Source: an uncultured Alphaproteobacteria bacterium (GTDB taxonomy: Bacteria > Pseudomonadota > Alphaproteobacteria > Rhodobacterales > Rhodobacteraceae). From it: a stretch of 64,000 nucleotides of DNA. This document shows positions 1-8,915 of the stretch, one piece after another (position 1 is the stretch's first letter; each line of letters opens with the position of its first letter). The stretch covers positions 1 to 64,000 of the forward strand of contig CAJXHI010000008.1 of the NCBI GenBank assembly GCA_913051655.1. The letters are read 5' to 3'. The notes under the pieces are model-generated. The model made no database searches, was not told where the DNA came from, and saw only the letters and a list, made by a program, of their open reading frames with translations. Made by a program: the position numbers and the translations under genes.

Positions 1-1
1 A

Positions 2-793
2 AACGGCGCGAACATAGTTATTGCAGCCAAAACTGTAAGTCCCCATCCAAAACTTCCTGGGACTATATACACTGCCGCAAAGGAAATTGAGAAATTGGGG
101 GCTAAATGTCTGCCAATTCATTGCGATATTCGGTTTGAAGAGCAGGTCTCGAATGCGGTAGATAGTTCGGTTAAAGAGTTTGGCGGCATCGATATATGTA
201 TCAATAACGCCAGTGCGATCTCGCCAATTTCAACTGCAGCTTTGGACATGAAAAAATATGATCTGATGCAAGATATCAACACCAGAGGCACATTTTTAAT
301 GACAAAAACCTGCCTACCTCACTTAAAGAAGAGCGAACACGCTCATATATTAACGTTATCACCTCCTTTGGATCTTAATGCGAAATGGTTTGCTCCCCAT
401 GTGGCATATACAATCTCAAAAATGGGTATGAGTATGCTTACCCTTGGGCACTCGAAAGAATTCGAAAAATTTTCAATTGGAGTAAATTCCTTGTGGCCGC
501 TTACCGCCATAGATACCGCAGCAGTCAGAAATATACTGGGAGGAGAAAATACAGCAAAAAAAAGTCGTAGTCCGGAAATAATGGCTAATGCGGCCTACGA
601 AATATTATCAAAAGACCCTAGCGAATGTACGGGAAACTTTTTTATTGACGAGGTTTTACTTAGAGATTTAGGCCACGATGACTTCAGTCATTATTCCGCT
701 TCAACCGGGGAACTTCTGCGAGACTTTTTCATTCCTGATGAAGTTGCAGATGATATACCCACTGCAACAACAAGTATTTACCAGTCAAACTAG
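2..793 (+). CDS. SDR-family oxidoreductase (HSDL2-like), 5' end outside window
   Basis: The frame is open from the first bases, so the listed TTG start is internal and the true N-terminus, with the glycine-rich nucleotide motif, lies upstream of the window. Visible SDR hallmarks are the conserved CDIR segment after beta-3, the INNAS (NNAG-like) motif and the YxxxK catalytic pair in AYTISKMGM. The overall pattern resembles the hydroxysteroid-dehydrogenase-like-2 group of short-chain dehydrogenases, which are NAD(P)-dependent enzymes of unclear physiological substrate. No partner gene is visible downstream. The SDR fold is secure; the subgroup is inferred from pattern memory only. Confidence 0.8.
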   Translation, partial: NGANIVIAAKTVSPHPKLPGTIYTAAKEIEKLGAKCLPIHCDIRFEEQVSNAVDSSVKEFGGIDICINNASAISPISTAALDMKKYDLMQDINTRGTFLMTKTCLPHLKKSEHAHILTLSPPLDLNAKWFAPHVAYTISKMGMSMLTLGHSKEFEKFSIGVNSLWPLTAIDTAAVRNILGGENTAKKSRSPEIMANAAYEILSKDPSECTGNFFIDEVLLRDLGHDDFSHYSASTGELLRDFFIPDEVADDIPTATTSIYQSN

Positions 794-1035
794 GATATAT
801 GACCGGTGTGACGAATTGGCCAAAAAAATCGCCTTATTCGGATTAGGCGTCAAACCGCCCAACCAGCGTGCCTGCTGGCAGTGTGCATGACGCTTCAATG
901 AATGTGCAAGCCTTCTCAACACGCGTCATTTCGCCTCACAATCCCCGATAATTCTAGAACATGAAATTGCAGATAGTAAACCTTGACCCATAAAAACCGA
1001 GGGGCCTAAATTGTGAAATCTATTACACCAAGCAC

Positions 1036-1215
1036 ATGCGTCGGCGCATAATCAAAACTTGTACCTGGCAACTCTTAGGTGTTGTTTGGTTTATGGCTTA
1101 CGCATTCATTATAGGCGGAGACTTGTGGTATACATTTGGATTGGCTCTAGCAAGTATACCTGCAGGAACCATAATGTTTTACTGCCATGAGTGGGTCTGG
1201 GACAAAATTAAATGA
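1036..1215 (+). CDS. DUF2061 small membrane protein
   Basis: This 59-codon ORF is too short for the supplied track. It reads MRRRIIKTCTWQLLG, a hydrophobic stretch, then FYCHEWVWDKIK. The KTxTWRxLG start and the terminal HExVWxxI are typical of DUF2061 proteins, which are about 60 aa with two membrane segments and unknown function. The stop codon overlaps an ATG (ATGA) that opens a second short frame, suggesting translational coupling. Confidence 0.7.
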   Translation: MRRRIIKTCTWQLLGVVWFMAYAFIIGGDLWYTFGLALASIPAGTIMFYCHEWVWDKIK

Positions 1216-1346
1216 TATTTAAAAAAGGCTGGTTGGACGAAAAGCGCAGACTCAGAAAAATAGAGGCTCAAACCCTAACTCGATGTGTTATTTGGTGGTT
1301 TTGTTTACTAACGTTGTCTTGGAAATGGAATAGCGATCCCTGCTGA
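1212..1346 (+). CDS. Short hypothetical ORF coupled to DUF2061
   Basis: A 44-aa frame begins in the ATGA overlap with the DUF2061 stop. It has a charged N-terminal half (KRRLRKIEAQ) and a tryptophan-rich hydrophobic segment (CVIWWFCLLTLSW), so it could be a tiny membrane protein. I do not recognise it. The overlap with a real upstream gene is the only positive argument. Confidence 0.35.
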   Translation: MIFKKGWLDEKRRLRKIEAQTLTRCVIWWFCLLTLSWKWNSDPC

Positions 1347-1411
1347 ATCTACAAGACTTAAGATGAATCCAAGCGGTGTAATGGCCTGGTAGAGAGCAAA
1401 CTTGTTCAAGC

Positions 1412-1816
1412 ATGCCGCGGTTCCTGAGAACAGGAATTAATTCACAGGCAAAGCAATCAATTTTTCGACATACATTTATCGTAGCGTTTTCCGCGCGTCT
1501 TAGATGCTTATTTTTAGGTAATTATCCTGCAGAAAGCCGTAAAGGCATACTTGGTGGCTCTGACCGCATAGCTGCGGTAAAAGGTATAGTTGAAGCTGCT
1601 GGCGGTACCGTGAATATGGTCAGTTTTGCGCGTGGCCCCTTTGATTTTGTTGTAGAAATGAACTTACCAACCCATGAAATAATGATGGGTGCGATGGTAA
1701 CTGTCAGGGCATCTGGCTCAATAACCGGTGCAATTTATATCGAGCTAATCGATGGTGATCCCTTTTGGGAGGCTACCAGATCAATTGCGGGTGCCTTTAA
1801 GCTAGCAAACGCCTAA
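1412..1816 (+). CDS. GYD-domain protein with anomalous N-terminus
   Basis: From about residue 33 the protein matches GYD-domain proteins: LFLGNYPAESRKGILGG, then AAGGTVNMVSFARGPFDFV. These are small stand-alone domains of about 95-100 aa with unknown function. Family members usually start directly with a sequence like MPRYLFLGNY. Here MPRFL is separated from LFLGNY by about 27 unrelated in-frame residues, as if about 81 bp had been inserted, or the true start had been lost and a fortuitous ATG now opens the frame. The domain looks intact; the N-terminus is suspect. Confidence 0.6.
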   Translation: MPRFLRTGINSQAKQSIFRHTFIVAFSARLRCLFLGNYPAESRKGILGGSDRIAAVKGIVEAAGGTVNMVSFARGPFDFVVEMNLPTHEIMMGAMVTVRASGSITGAIYIELIDGDPFWEATRSIAGAFKLANA

Positions 1817-2768
1817 TTCATTCGTTTTGCCATAAGCCTAGCCATGCAAATATCTTTCAACGCCGCTCTCACATCGGTTTTTCTCACATTTGAGTTAGTC
1901 AGCATCCACAATCTCCACCAAAGTGTTACGTCCTAATGTGATCAGACGTGCCTTTAAAAAGCTGGTAGCTGTTCAAAATCCGAAGGTTATGCCGATGTTT
2001 AAGCCATATGTTATATAAGAACGGAAAATGATTTCTAAGTTGTTCATCTCAAAGCCTCCGATATGACCTTCCCCAAATAAATTGATGATACTCAGACGTT
2101 AATCTGGACGCGCAATAGGGGCGGCTGTCATTTAAATCGTACTGATCTTGATAGTAACCCATGGCAGCAACCAGATCTAACTCCTCTGGTTTATTTGCAG
2201 TAGCAGCTTCCTCGCTCACTATACCAGTAAGAAAATTTTGCCGTTTGCTTTACTCAAAACTATGTTTCGAACTTTGGCATCGGCCATGATATTATAAAAG
2301 TAATTACGATGCTTTGGATTGGATTATAGTTCTCATACAGTACAGTCGATTTGCCTATAAGATTTGATGCCACGCATTTACCCCACAAAACATCGTTTCT
2401 ATCTTATTCTAATTCTTACGAAAGGCGTAATTTGGTTTAAGGTTTGATCAATGATGCTTACTGGGCGAGTGATAGTCCGTCATATGGCGGTACTTTTAAG
2501 AAGCCTGACCTCAGATTGGGATTTGACAAGCATCGAGATGATGGTTTTATTTTCCAGGGGTGACGTAGGCTGTGTACCTACGAGGTCTAAGTGGGCTATT
2601 ATTTAATTTTCTTTTAGCGATCCTAAGAAAACAAAAAAGAACGTGTAAAATATCCTGAGAATGGCTGAATTAGTCTCTTTGAAATTTAAAAAGTGTTAGG
2701 AACGATTGATCTTTCATTGCGTGAAACGCGTATAGATTACCAAAGACTACAGTTCGTTAGGCGATTGA
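1817..2768. other. Gene-poor stretch with two possible gene fragments
   Basis: I see no complete recognisable gene. On the minus strand, 2049..2219 stays open for 56 codons from a GTG with protein-like composition (VAAMGYYQDQYDLNDSRPYC). On the plus strand, 2444..2563 reads 39 codons from a TTG (MINDAYWASDSPSYGG, ending FDKHRDDGFIFQG). Both look like decayed coding sequence rather than random frames, but I could not assign a family to either. Confidence 0.35.
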
Positions 2769-3692
2769 ATGAAAAATTCAAACGGGAGTATGACGGCGAA
2801 TTTGGCTTGTTTTCTTGCCATGTTCATGTGGGCATTCGCATTTCCTGCAAGCGAAGTCCTATTGCAAACTTGGGGCGTTGTGGCGCTTCTTCTGACCAGA
2901 ACATTACTAGCTGTTGGTGCCCTCACAATCATTTGGCTTTGGATTGATGGTTTTGAAAATATAAAATCTGCACCATGGTTTCATGGATTAAAGATTGGCG
3001 GCATAGGGTTCGGAGTTGGAGCAATCTTGCTATTAGTCGGACAAAAAATGTCTGACCCAGTGACGCCCGCCATTGCAGCTGCCATGATGCCTATCGCTGG
3101 TGCGGCCGTTGAGGTGGTTTTGGAAAAGAGAGTGCTGAAACTGCATCTTATAATCGCAATAATGCTTGCGTTTATTGGAGGTATTCTTGCGGGTGGAGTA
3201 AATTTTAGCAATGCCACTTTTGGAGTTGGAGCATTGTTTTGTTTGATTGCAATAGTGTTATTTGCTTGGGTAACACACGCCACAACGAATGACTTAAAGT
3301 CACTGTCGCCAATTGGGCAAACAACCATCACTTTGGTAGGTAGCTTAATTGTGGTCACAGCTGCTTATGTTGCGTGTCTGGCTGTTGGAATAAACGGGAC
3401 GCATATTGGTTTAACTGGCACTACTGACCTAACGCTGTTGATCATTATGGCTGTGGGTTCAATAGCTCTTGCGCAGCTATTATGGATTTGGGGCGCTGGT
3501 GGTTTGGGTATTCTATTTGCATCGTTACATATGAATATCGCGCCATTTTACGTCATGGCTATCGTGGTCGTCTTCATGGGGGGGCAATGGAACTGGAGCC
3601 AAGCATTTGGAGCGACACTCGTTGGTATTGCAGTTTTGATTGCTCAATCAAGGCAGTTCGCTGAATTTTCAAATGCTTCTAATAAAATCTAG
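2769..3692 (+). CDS. EamA/DMT-superfamily transporter
   Basis: This 307-aa protein is almost wholly hydrophobic with about ten membrane segments, the usual size and layout of two tandem EamA repeats (drug/metabolite transporter superfamily). Repeat features are visible: FLAMFMWAFAFPASEVLL in the first segment, P-rich helix ends such as DPVTPAIAAAMMPIAGA, and LGILFASLHMNIAPFYVMA near the end of the second half. It sits in the inner membrane and probably exports a small metabolite or amino acid; the substrate cannot be read from sequence. The start is the ATG after a weak AGGCGATTGA; no operon partner is evident. Confidence 0.8.
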   Translation: MKNSNGSMTANLACFLAMFMWAFAFPASEVLLQTWGVVALLLTRTLLAVGALTIIWLWIDGFENIKSAPWFHGLKIGGIGFGVGAILLLVGQKMSDPVTPAIAAAMMPIAGAAVEVVLEKRVLKLHLIIAIMLAFIGGILAGGVNFSNATFGVGALFCLIAIVLFAWVTHATTNDLKSLSPIGQTTITLVGSLIVVTAAYVACLAVGINGTHIGLTGTTDLTLLIIMAVGSIALAQLLWIWGAGGLGILFASLHMNIAPFYVMAIVVVFMGGQWNWSQAFGATLVGIAVLIAQSRQFAEFSNASNKI

Positions 3693-3901
3693 TGTGATTG
3701 GTTGCCGTGAGCGATCATAAAAAAATCATTGGTTCCGTCTACCAAGCGATAGCTATTACTGTCAAAATTAGATAACCTGAAATTTACCTACCAACACAAC
3801 CATTGACCGCCTAGCCTCATTCTGATTTTGAGGTAATCGATTGCAACTCATGTGCGTTTCCTTGTATTTCTATATCCCCTCACAAAAAGGAGTTACGCTT
3901 A

Positions 3902-4246
3902 ATGTGGTTACTCACATCAAAATCATTTTTGTCTATTGGTGCAGTTAAAGAAAATCCAAAAGGCGATCGCTTATTAGTGCGATCAAGAATAGCATGAGAC
4001 ATCGAAGAGGTGTTTCCTGTTGCGAATGTTATGGAAACATCCAATGCGGACTATCGCTTGCGCGCTTGGGTTTCGCGTGAGAAAGTCAACACGGCTATAT
4101 CGGAATATGTCCAAAATCTGAATTATATAAATTTGAAGAACAGTGTTGAAAATAAGGCTCGCATAAGGCCGCTGATGCGTGTGTGGAGCACCATGTATGA
4201 GCATCAAGAAGCGCAACTGAATACGCAAAGCAGAGATTTTATATAA
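3902..4246 (+). pseudogene. Decayed conserved hypothetical gene (one in-frame TGA)
   Basis: A strong Shine-Dalgarno (AAAAAGGAG) precedes ATG at 3902. The frame reads MWLLTSKSFLSIGAV...LLVRSRIA, meets TGA at 3995-3997, and continues in the same frame through DIEEVFPVANVMETS and DYRLRAWVSREKV to TAA at 4246. This resembles a bacterial hypothetical family beginning MWxFTTxGFFSVV, in which an arginine is expected at the stop. A single CGA>TGA change therefore explains the break. Function unknown. The downstream ORF in the track (4010..4246) is just the 3' remnant. Confidence 0.6.
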
Positions 4247-4266
4247 AGGAAGAGGACACAAATTTG

Positions 4267-4764
4267 ATGCGCATAAATCGATATGACATCTACAAACACT
4301 GCTTAAAACTGGCGAAAGAAATTTTGCGACGAGGTAACTTTGAAAGCTCAGAAAATTTATATCCATGTTGATGATCAAAATATTGGGAAACAGAATTGTT
4401 GCTTCCCTACAGGCCAGAGAGAGAGCACCGAGGCGCCGTAGCTAACATAGGCTTGAAATACGATGGAGTTATAGTTGGAGCACCACAGGAGTTGGCAGCT
4501 TTTAAACAGAACTTCTGCGTCTTAGAGATCGGTCAGGATTGGTGACGGTAAAGGCAAGAGCTAATTCAAAATGGATCATTTTATCCGCTGAGTAATTTTC
4601 AGGCTCAGGTCAATTATATTGCGTCTCGTGCAGCGATAACCCTTTTGAGAGCGTATAAGACCAACAAAACAAAATTTAAAGTTTGGCGTCAGATGTTTGA
4701 TGTTGCTGTCGATCTCGTCAAGTCTGATCGAAATCAAATATTAAATTTTGGGTCAACGGATTAG
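4267..4764 (+). pseudogene. Unrecognised gene with four in-frame stops
   Basis: Beginning 20 bp after the preceding pseudogene, with AAGGAAGAGG upstream, one frame runs from ATG 4267 to TAG 4764. It keeps clear protein character: MRINRYDIYKHCLKLAKEI, then YWETELLLPYRPEREHRG, IGLKYDGVIVGAP, and VWRQMFDVAVDLVKSDRN. It is broken by TGA TGA at 4369-4374 and by a TGA and TAA near 4540. No frameshift is needed, so decay is by point nonsense changes. I do not recognise the family. The 20-bp spacing suggests a former two-gene operon. Confidence 0.5.
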
Positions 4765-4814
4765 ATTGTTATGTACAGCCAGACTATCCGCCGTTTGCGT
4801 CTCCCCATTTTTAC

Positions 4815-6086
4815 TTAGTCCAAGCAAAAAAGTGTTATTTTCTCATCCTTACCTTTTAACTGGACTTTTTCCTCGACCCTTGCACGGACATCTTCTAGCA
4901 ATCTCACTTTAACCTCGTTAGAAAAGACCAAAGTTGCCTTTAATGTTTTTCCAGTGTCACAAATTCTGCTTGCAACATTTACCGCATCGCCAATTACTGT
5001 ATACTCTTTACGCTCTTCGGTACCAATATTTCCTACAATACACTCGCCATAATGAATTCCAATTCTGTGCGTAATCACAGGCAAACCTGCATTTGCACGC
5101 TCCTTTGCCCATTGGTTCATGGCGATCTGCATTTGTCTTGCACACTCAAACGCGTTTTGTGCATCGTTACCCTGAGACACTGGTGTTCCAAACGTGGCCA
5201 TTACTGCATCCCCAATAAATTTATCAACCGTTCCCATATTCTCAAATATTGGTTTAACCATTTTCTCCTGGTACTCTGACAATAGTTTTATTATTTCATC
5301 AGGGGGCATCGTATCTGACAGTTTGGTGAAACCGTCTATGTCTGTAAATAAAATTGCAACTGCTTGGCTTCTGTCATTTGCTTTATCGACCAATATGTCT
5401 TGCTCTTTAATTTTATCACGTATGGTTGGTGAAAAGTATCTGCTTAAATTTTTGGTAGACTTTTCAAATCTAACAGCATCGTCCAGTAGGCGATCAGTCA
5501 AAAAAACGATTGCCCAGCACATAATTACAATAGTTACGTAAATATTTACCCAAATCCCAAAAAAAGGCAGGTTTATAGCATTACCATCTGCTACAATTTC
5601 TGCCCACGAGATTGACAGGAATACCATTTCTTTTGTTAGAATTTCGTAAACATTTAAAACAAGAGCTCCTGAGTAGACTATAATAGCAAAATACATAATG
5701 GATTTACGAAAAAACAAAGTATGAGCTACCACAAAAAAGAGTGGAGCAAGAAATTGATAGTCGAGGGACCGCCCTGATCCAATTTCAGAAAGATTTTGAA
5801 GCCTTATATTGTAAGAATTCATTGTTTCGAGCGAAACATAGTAAATTAGGGCTGTACCAAGGCCTAATATAACCAGAGCATTGTAATTTTTCTCATTTAA
5901 GTTTTGATAAATGTATCCAAAAGAAATCATAGTCAGTAAATTAAGTAACAAATTACACTGATTTAAAAACTCAATGCCGTACGATGGTACAAAAATTGAT
6001 TTTATTAATGTTATTGTTGATATCGCTAGAAATACGATAGCCGCCACACGAAACCCTGCAATACGTCGAACTAATAAGTGATCCAT
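4815..6086 (-). CDS. Membrane-anchored class III adenylate/guanylate cyclase
   Basis: A 423-aa protein. The N-terminal ~210 residues form about six hydrophobic segments, followed by a short linker (RYFSPTIRDKI) and a C-terminal class III nucleotidyl cyclase domain from about residue 240. Metal-binding Asp residues are in FTDIDGFTKLSD and in KFIGDAVMATFG; HRIGIHYGECIVGNIG and YTVIGDAVNVASRI complete the catalytic signature. It should make cAMP (or cGMP) at the inner membrane, with the helical region probably sensing a membrane or periplasmic signal. No partner gene is adjacent. The cyclase call is firm; nucleotide preference is not determined. Confidence 0.9.
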   Translation of the reverse strand: MDHLLVRRIAGFRVAAIVFLAISTITLIKSIFVPSYGIEFLNQCNLLLNLLTMISFGYIYQNLNEKNYNALVILGLGTALIYYVSLETMNSYNIRLQNLSEIGSGRSLDYQFLAPLFFVVAHTLFFRKSIMYFAIIVYSGALVLNVYEILTKEMVFLSISWAEIVADGNAINLPFFGIWVNIYVTIVIMCWAIVFLTDRLLDDAVRFEKSTKNLSRYFSPTIRDKIKEQDILVDKANDRSQAVAILFTDIDGFTKLSDTMPPDEIIKLLSEYQEKMVKPIFENMGTVDKFIGDAVMATFGTPVSQGNDAQNAFECARQMQIAMNQWAKERANAGLPVITHRIGIHYGECIVGNIGTEERKEYTVIGDAVNVASRICDTGKTLKATLVFSNEVKVRLLEDVRARVEEKVQLKGKDEKITLFCLD

Positions 6087-6409
6087 TAAAAGGCCGTCCT
6101 ATGCCGCCAGCGTTGCATAAATTAAAGCTGTATACTGACTTTATTACAATGCTTTACTTACCGAATTCCTTGATAAAAATTAAAATATTCAGATTTTTAA
6201 GTTTTGGCGATAATGGTTTTATTCAGATGAGAGCCATGACGGGGTTAAGACACGAAAGTGCTAGGCGTGAGCCTCCCAATCTGAATTGGTCTAGCGCAAT
6301 TTTTAGAGAATGGATAACAAGCAGCTAAAGCCGGAAGTTACGATGGCTAAAGACACTTAATAGTGAAAATCGACAAAAATGTTAGTTCCATAAAATTTTT
6401 TCAATATAG
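6087..6409. other. Intergenic gap, no supported gene
   Basis: The stretch is AT-rich. A 75-codon plus-strand frame (6101..6328) is open, but it lacks a ribosome binding site and any recognisable motif. It probably contains the promoter of the cyclase gene on the minus strand. I see no RNA gene or repeat. Confidence 0.3.
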
Positions 6410-7498
6410 TCATACAAGCAAACCACGTGCTTCAACGGGTATTACTTCGACAATTTGATTATCTCTCACGGCTACCAATTTATCAAACATGTTCACAGCA
6501 ACGCACACATGGTTTGGAATGATACGTACGATGTCACCAACTGTCGGTTTATTTGCACATTCCGAAAGATCAAGAAATCCATGTTCTTCCGCAAATTTAT
6601 GTATCTGGGCGTCAGGATATTCAAGGATCAAACCAAAGCCTTGGAGACCTCCTGTGTCAGAGGTTAAAGTCTTTGAGCCAGCATCTAAAATGCCTCGTTC
6701 CGTGCCGCTGCGGCTAACCACGCTTGAATAAACACTGAAGGCGCAATTTTCTTGTGTTGCAAATCCATCTTCAATCATCATTCGGTCGTTAAAAATACAG
6801 GTTCCAGCCCTATGTTCAGTGGCACCTAAAAGTTTACCAATATTAGAAAAGTTAGGTGTTCCCCCTGTCGAAACAATACCTGGCTGATACCCTAGGTAAG
6901 ATAGACCTTTTACCATCTCATCGAGAAAGATCTGTGTTTGGGGCCAGCTATCCTGCGATGGATAAAATAGTATTCCCGCAAAGTTAAGAATTGGATCCTC
7001 TTTGATAACTCGAGCCAGCGCAAGCGCTTCGCGGGGGGTCTCAACGCCTGCGCGTTTTTGGCCAGTATCACATTCAATCATTACATCCAACGGACGATCA
7101 GCTTCTCTTGCAGCATTCGAATAAGCGGTGAGCGAAAACAAGTTATCGCTACACACCTTTAAGGGCACACGCTTTTGCAGCACTGCCAGTCGTCCAGATC
7201 TAGCTGCACCAATCAAATTGGTAGCTATAACAATGTCATTAATGCCATTATTCGCCATCACCTCAGCTTCTCCGAGTTTTTGACAAGTAATACCCTGAGC
7301 GCCCGCTGCGATCTGCATTTTTGCTAGTAAAGGCGACTTATGAGTTTTTATGTGTGGCCGATTTTTTACCCCAGCATTGTCACACAAGGTCTGAGCACGT
7401 TTTATATTGCGCTCAACCACGTCAAGATCAATCACGGCGCAGGGTGTACCAAAATTTTCAATAATTGCGGATTTTAGTGTCGAGCTGTCCCTGTTCAT
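6410..7498 (-). CDS. D-threonine aldolase-like / DSD1-family PLP enzyme
   Basis: This 362-aa protein has the fold-type III (alanine racemase-like) layout: an N-terminal TIM barrel with the PLP lysine in HIKTHKSP (about residue 51) and a C-terminal beta domain. The C-terminal PNHVCVAVNMFD carries the His-x-Cys metal-site motif of D-threonine aldolases and D-serine dehydratases (DSD1). The phosphate-binding segment is STGGTPNFSN. Likely reactions are retro-aldol cleavage of D-3-hydroxy amino acids or their dehydration; the exact substrate cannot be settled here. It stands alone; start ATG is preceded by AGGTAAATTTA. Confidence 0.8.
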   Translation of the reverse strand: MNRDSSTLKSAIIENFGTPCAVIDLDVVERNIKRAQTLCDNAGVKNRPHIKTHKSPLLAKMQIAAGAQGITCQKLGEAEVMANNGINDIVIATNLIGAARSGRLAVLQKRVPLKVCSDNLFSLTAYSNAAREADRPLDVMIECDTGQKRAGVETPREALALARVIKEDPILNFAGILFYPSQDSWPQTQIFLDEMVKGLSYLGYQPGIVSTGGTPNFSNIGKLLGATEHRAGTCIFNDRMMIEDGFATQENCAFSVYSSVVSRSGTERGILDAGSKTLTSDTGGLQGFGLILEYPDAQIHKFAEEHGFLDLSECANKPTVGDIVRIIPNHVCVAVNMFDKLVAVRDNQIVEVIPVEARGLLV

Positions 7499-8915
7499 TA
7501 AATTTACCTATTCAAACTTCCGGTGAGCATAAAGGTAAATACTTAACTTTTACGAGCCACGTTTAGTGTTCCTTTTAAATCTGGCACTAGGAGCATGGTT
7601 ATTGGCTAAAGAGTTGCCGACACGGACGTTCCGATGCCTAGCTGGAGACTCAGAGCAAAGTATAAAACCCAAACTACAAATATGTTATCAATCCGCTTCT
7701 AAAACGCAAGTTCCTTGTTTTGGTACACCAAATGGTACCATAAATTTCTGGGGCGTTTGGCCCATGGCCATAACGCAGTCTCACATCTTATCAATTAGTC
7801 CTTCTTCGGTCAGTGATTTCATCAAACCTTTCATTTTTGCTAAGGATATGCCAACTCTTTTTGAAAGTTCGCCTTGGGGCTCTTTGAAATACTTTATATT
7901 GCTGCTTTTTTTTGCCTTGAAGACTAATGTTCAGTGATTAATTGATCGCGCACTTTGTCAGGATGTTTGCTAACGATCAAATTTTACCGACTTTTATTGC
8001 CATGGTGACATCCTTCACTGCCCGCTGAGGGTGGATGTAATATACAAGCTATTGTTACGTTGTATACTTTGCCTTTTGCCACTTACGTGCCTGATGCTGT
8101 GTCATCCCTGTTGGAAAAGGTAGTTGGTACTCTTGCCGTCAAGCGAACACCTGGACTGTGTGCTAAGCATTTTAAGGATCAATTTAGGTTGGCTTAAGTG
8201 TGAGTCAGCACTTGTAACCTTAAGTAATTTGTTAATATCTGGAATTTATCTTATGCCGCCATCAACACGTGGTATCATCAGCGTTACTATTTGCTTTCTT
8301 TTCATTATCTCTGATTAAGTTATTAAATGAAATTAAACTGGCGTTAGCTCTAAATGAGACGTCTATCGGGTCATCCGCCATCCGAATTATAACTTTTCAT
8401 TAGGCCAGCCTCGTAAAATTTTTAATTTAACCGTCAACCCTCATTCTTACTTCGATTTTCGGAGTTCCTCACAAGTCTTCGTCTGCATTTTGACAGAGTT
8501 TTTCGACCGCCTGCCGAGCTTACAATGCGCCTACGCGATCCGCTCTCGCCCTTTCGTGATCCGAGTCTAGTACTCCTGTCGTAGTGCAAACTGCAACGTT
8601 CTTGCGCCTGAGTGGTGGTTTTTGACATGCAGTTCATCGATGCATTTAATCTTACCAGATCATGATAATTTTTTTAAAGCCCAGTTATAAAATTCTTAAT
8701 ATAGAAGTGTTACACCTCAATTGATGAGCTCTTGCTACTAAGGAAAATCGCTAAGGGTTAAAGTGTAAGGTTGGATAGTATTTGAAGATCTTTTGGGCTC
8801 GGAGGTCCACTATTGCTTAAAGTGATATGATATTATGGAAGTTCTGACTAATGTAAGAAAAAAATTAGAATCTAAGATTTTCAATATGCGATATTTTGCC
8901 TAAAACCTTTTAAAT
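7499..8915. other. Gene-poor 1.4-kb stretch with decayed fragments
   Basis: No intact gene is supported. On the minus strand around 7690-7910 one frame reads EPQGELSKRVGISLAKMKG, a stop, then TPQKFMVPFGVPKQGTCVLEAD, which looks like protein remnants of unknown identity. On the minus strand around 8440-8600, ARQAVEKLCQNADEDL and GTPKIEVRMRVDG lie in one frame separated by stops; this vaguely resembles the end of a LacI-type regulator. The plus-strand ORFs listed here (7566..7937, 8124..8318) have no ribosome binding site and no family character. Confidence 0.3.

Noticed and set aside
3995-3997. In-frame TGA read as selenocysteine
   Set aside because: The expected residue in the family is arginine (CGA>TGA), the neighbouring gene has several stops of different types, and I saw no supporting selenocysteine element.
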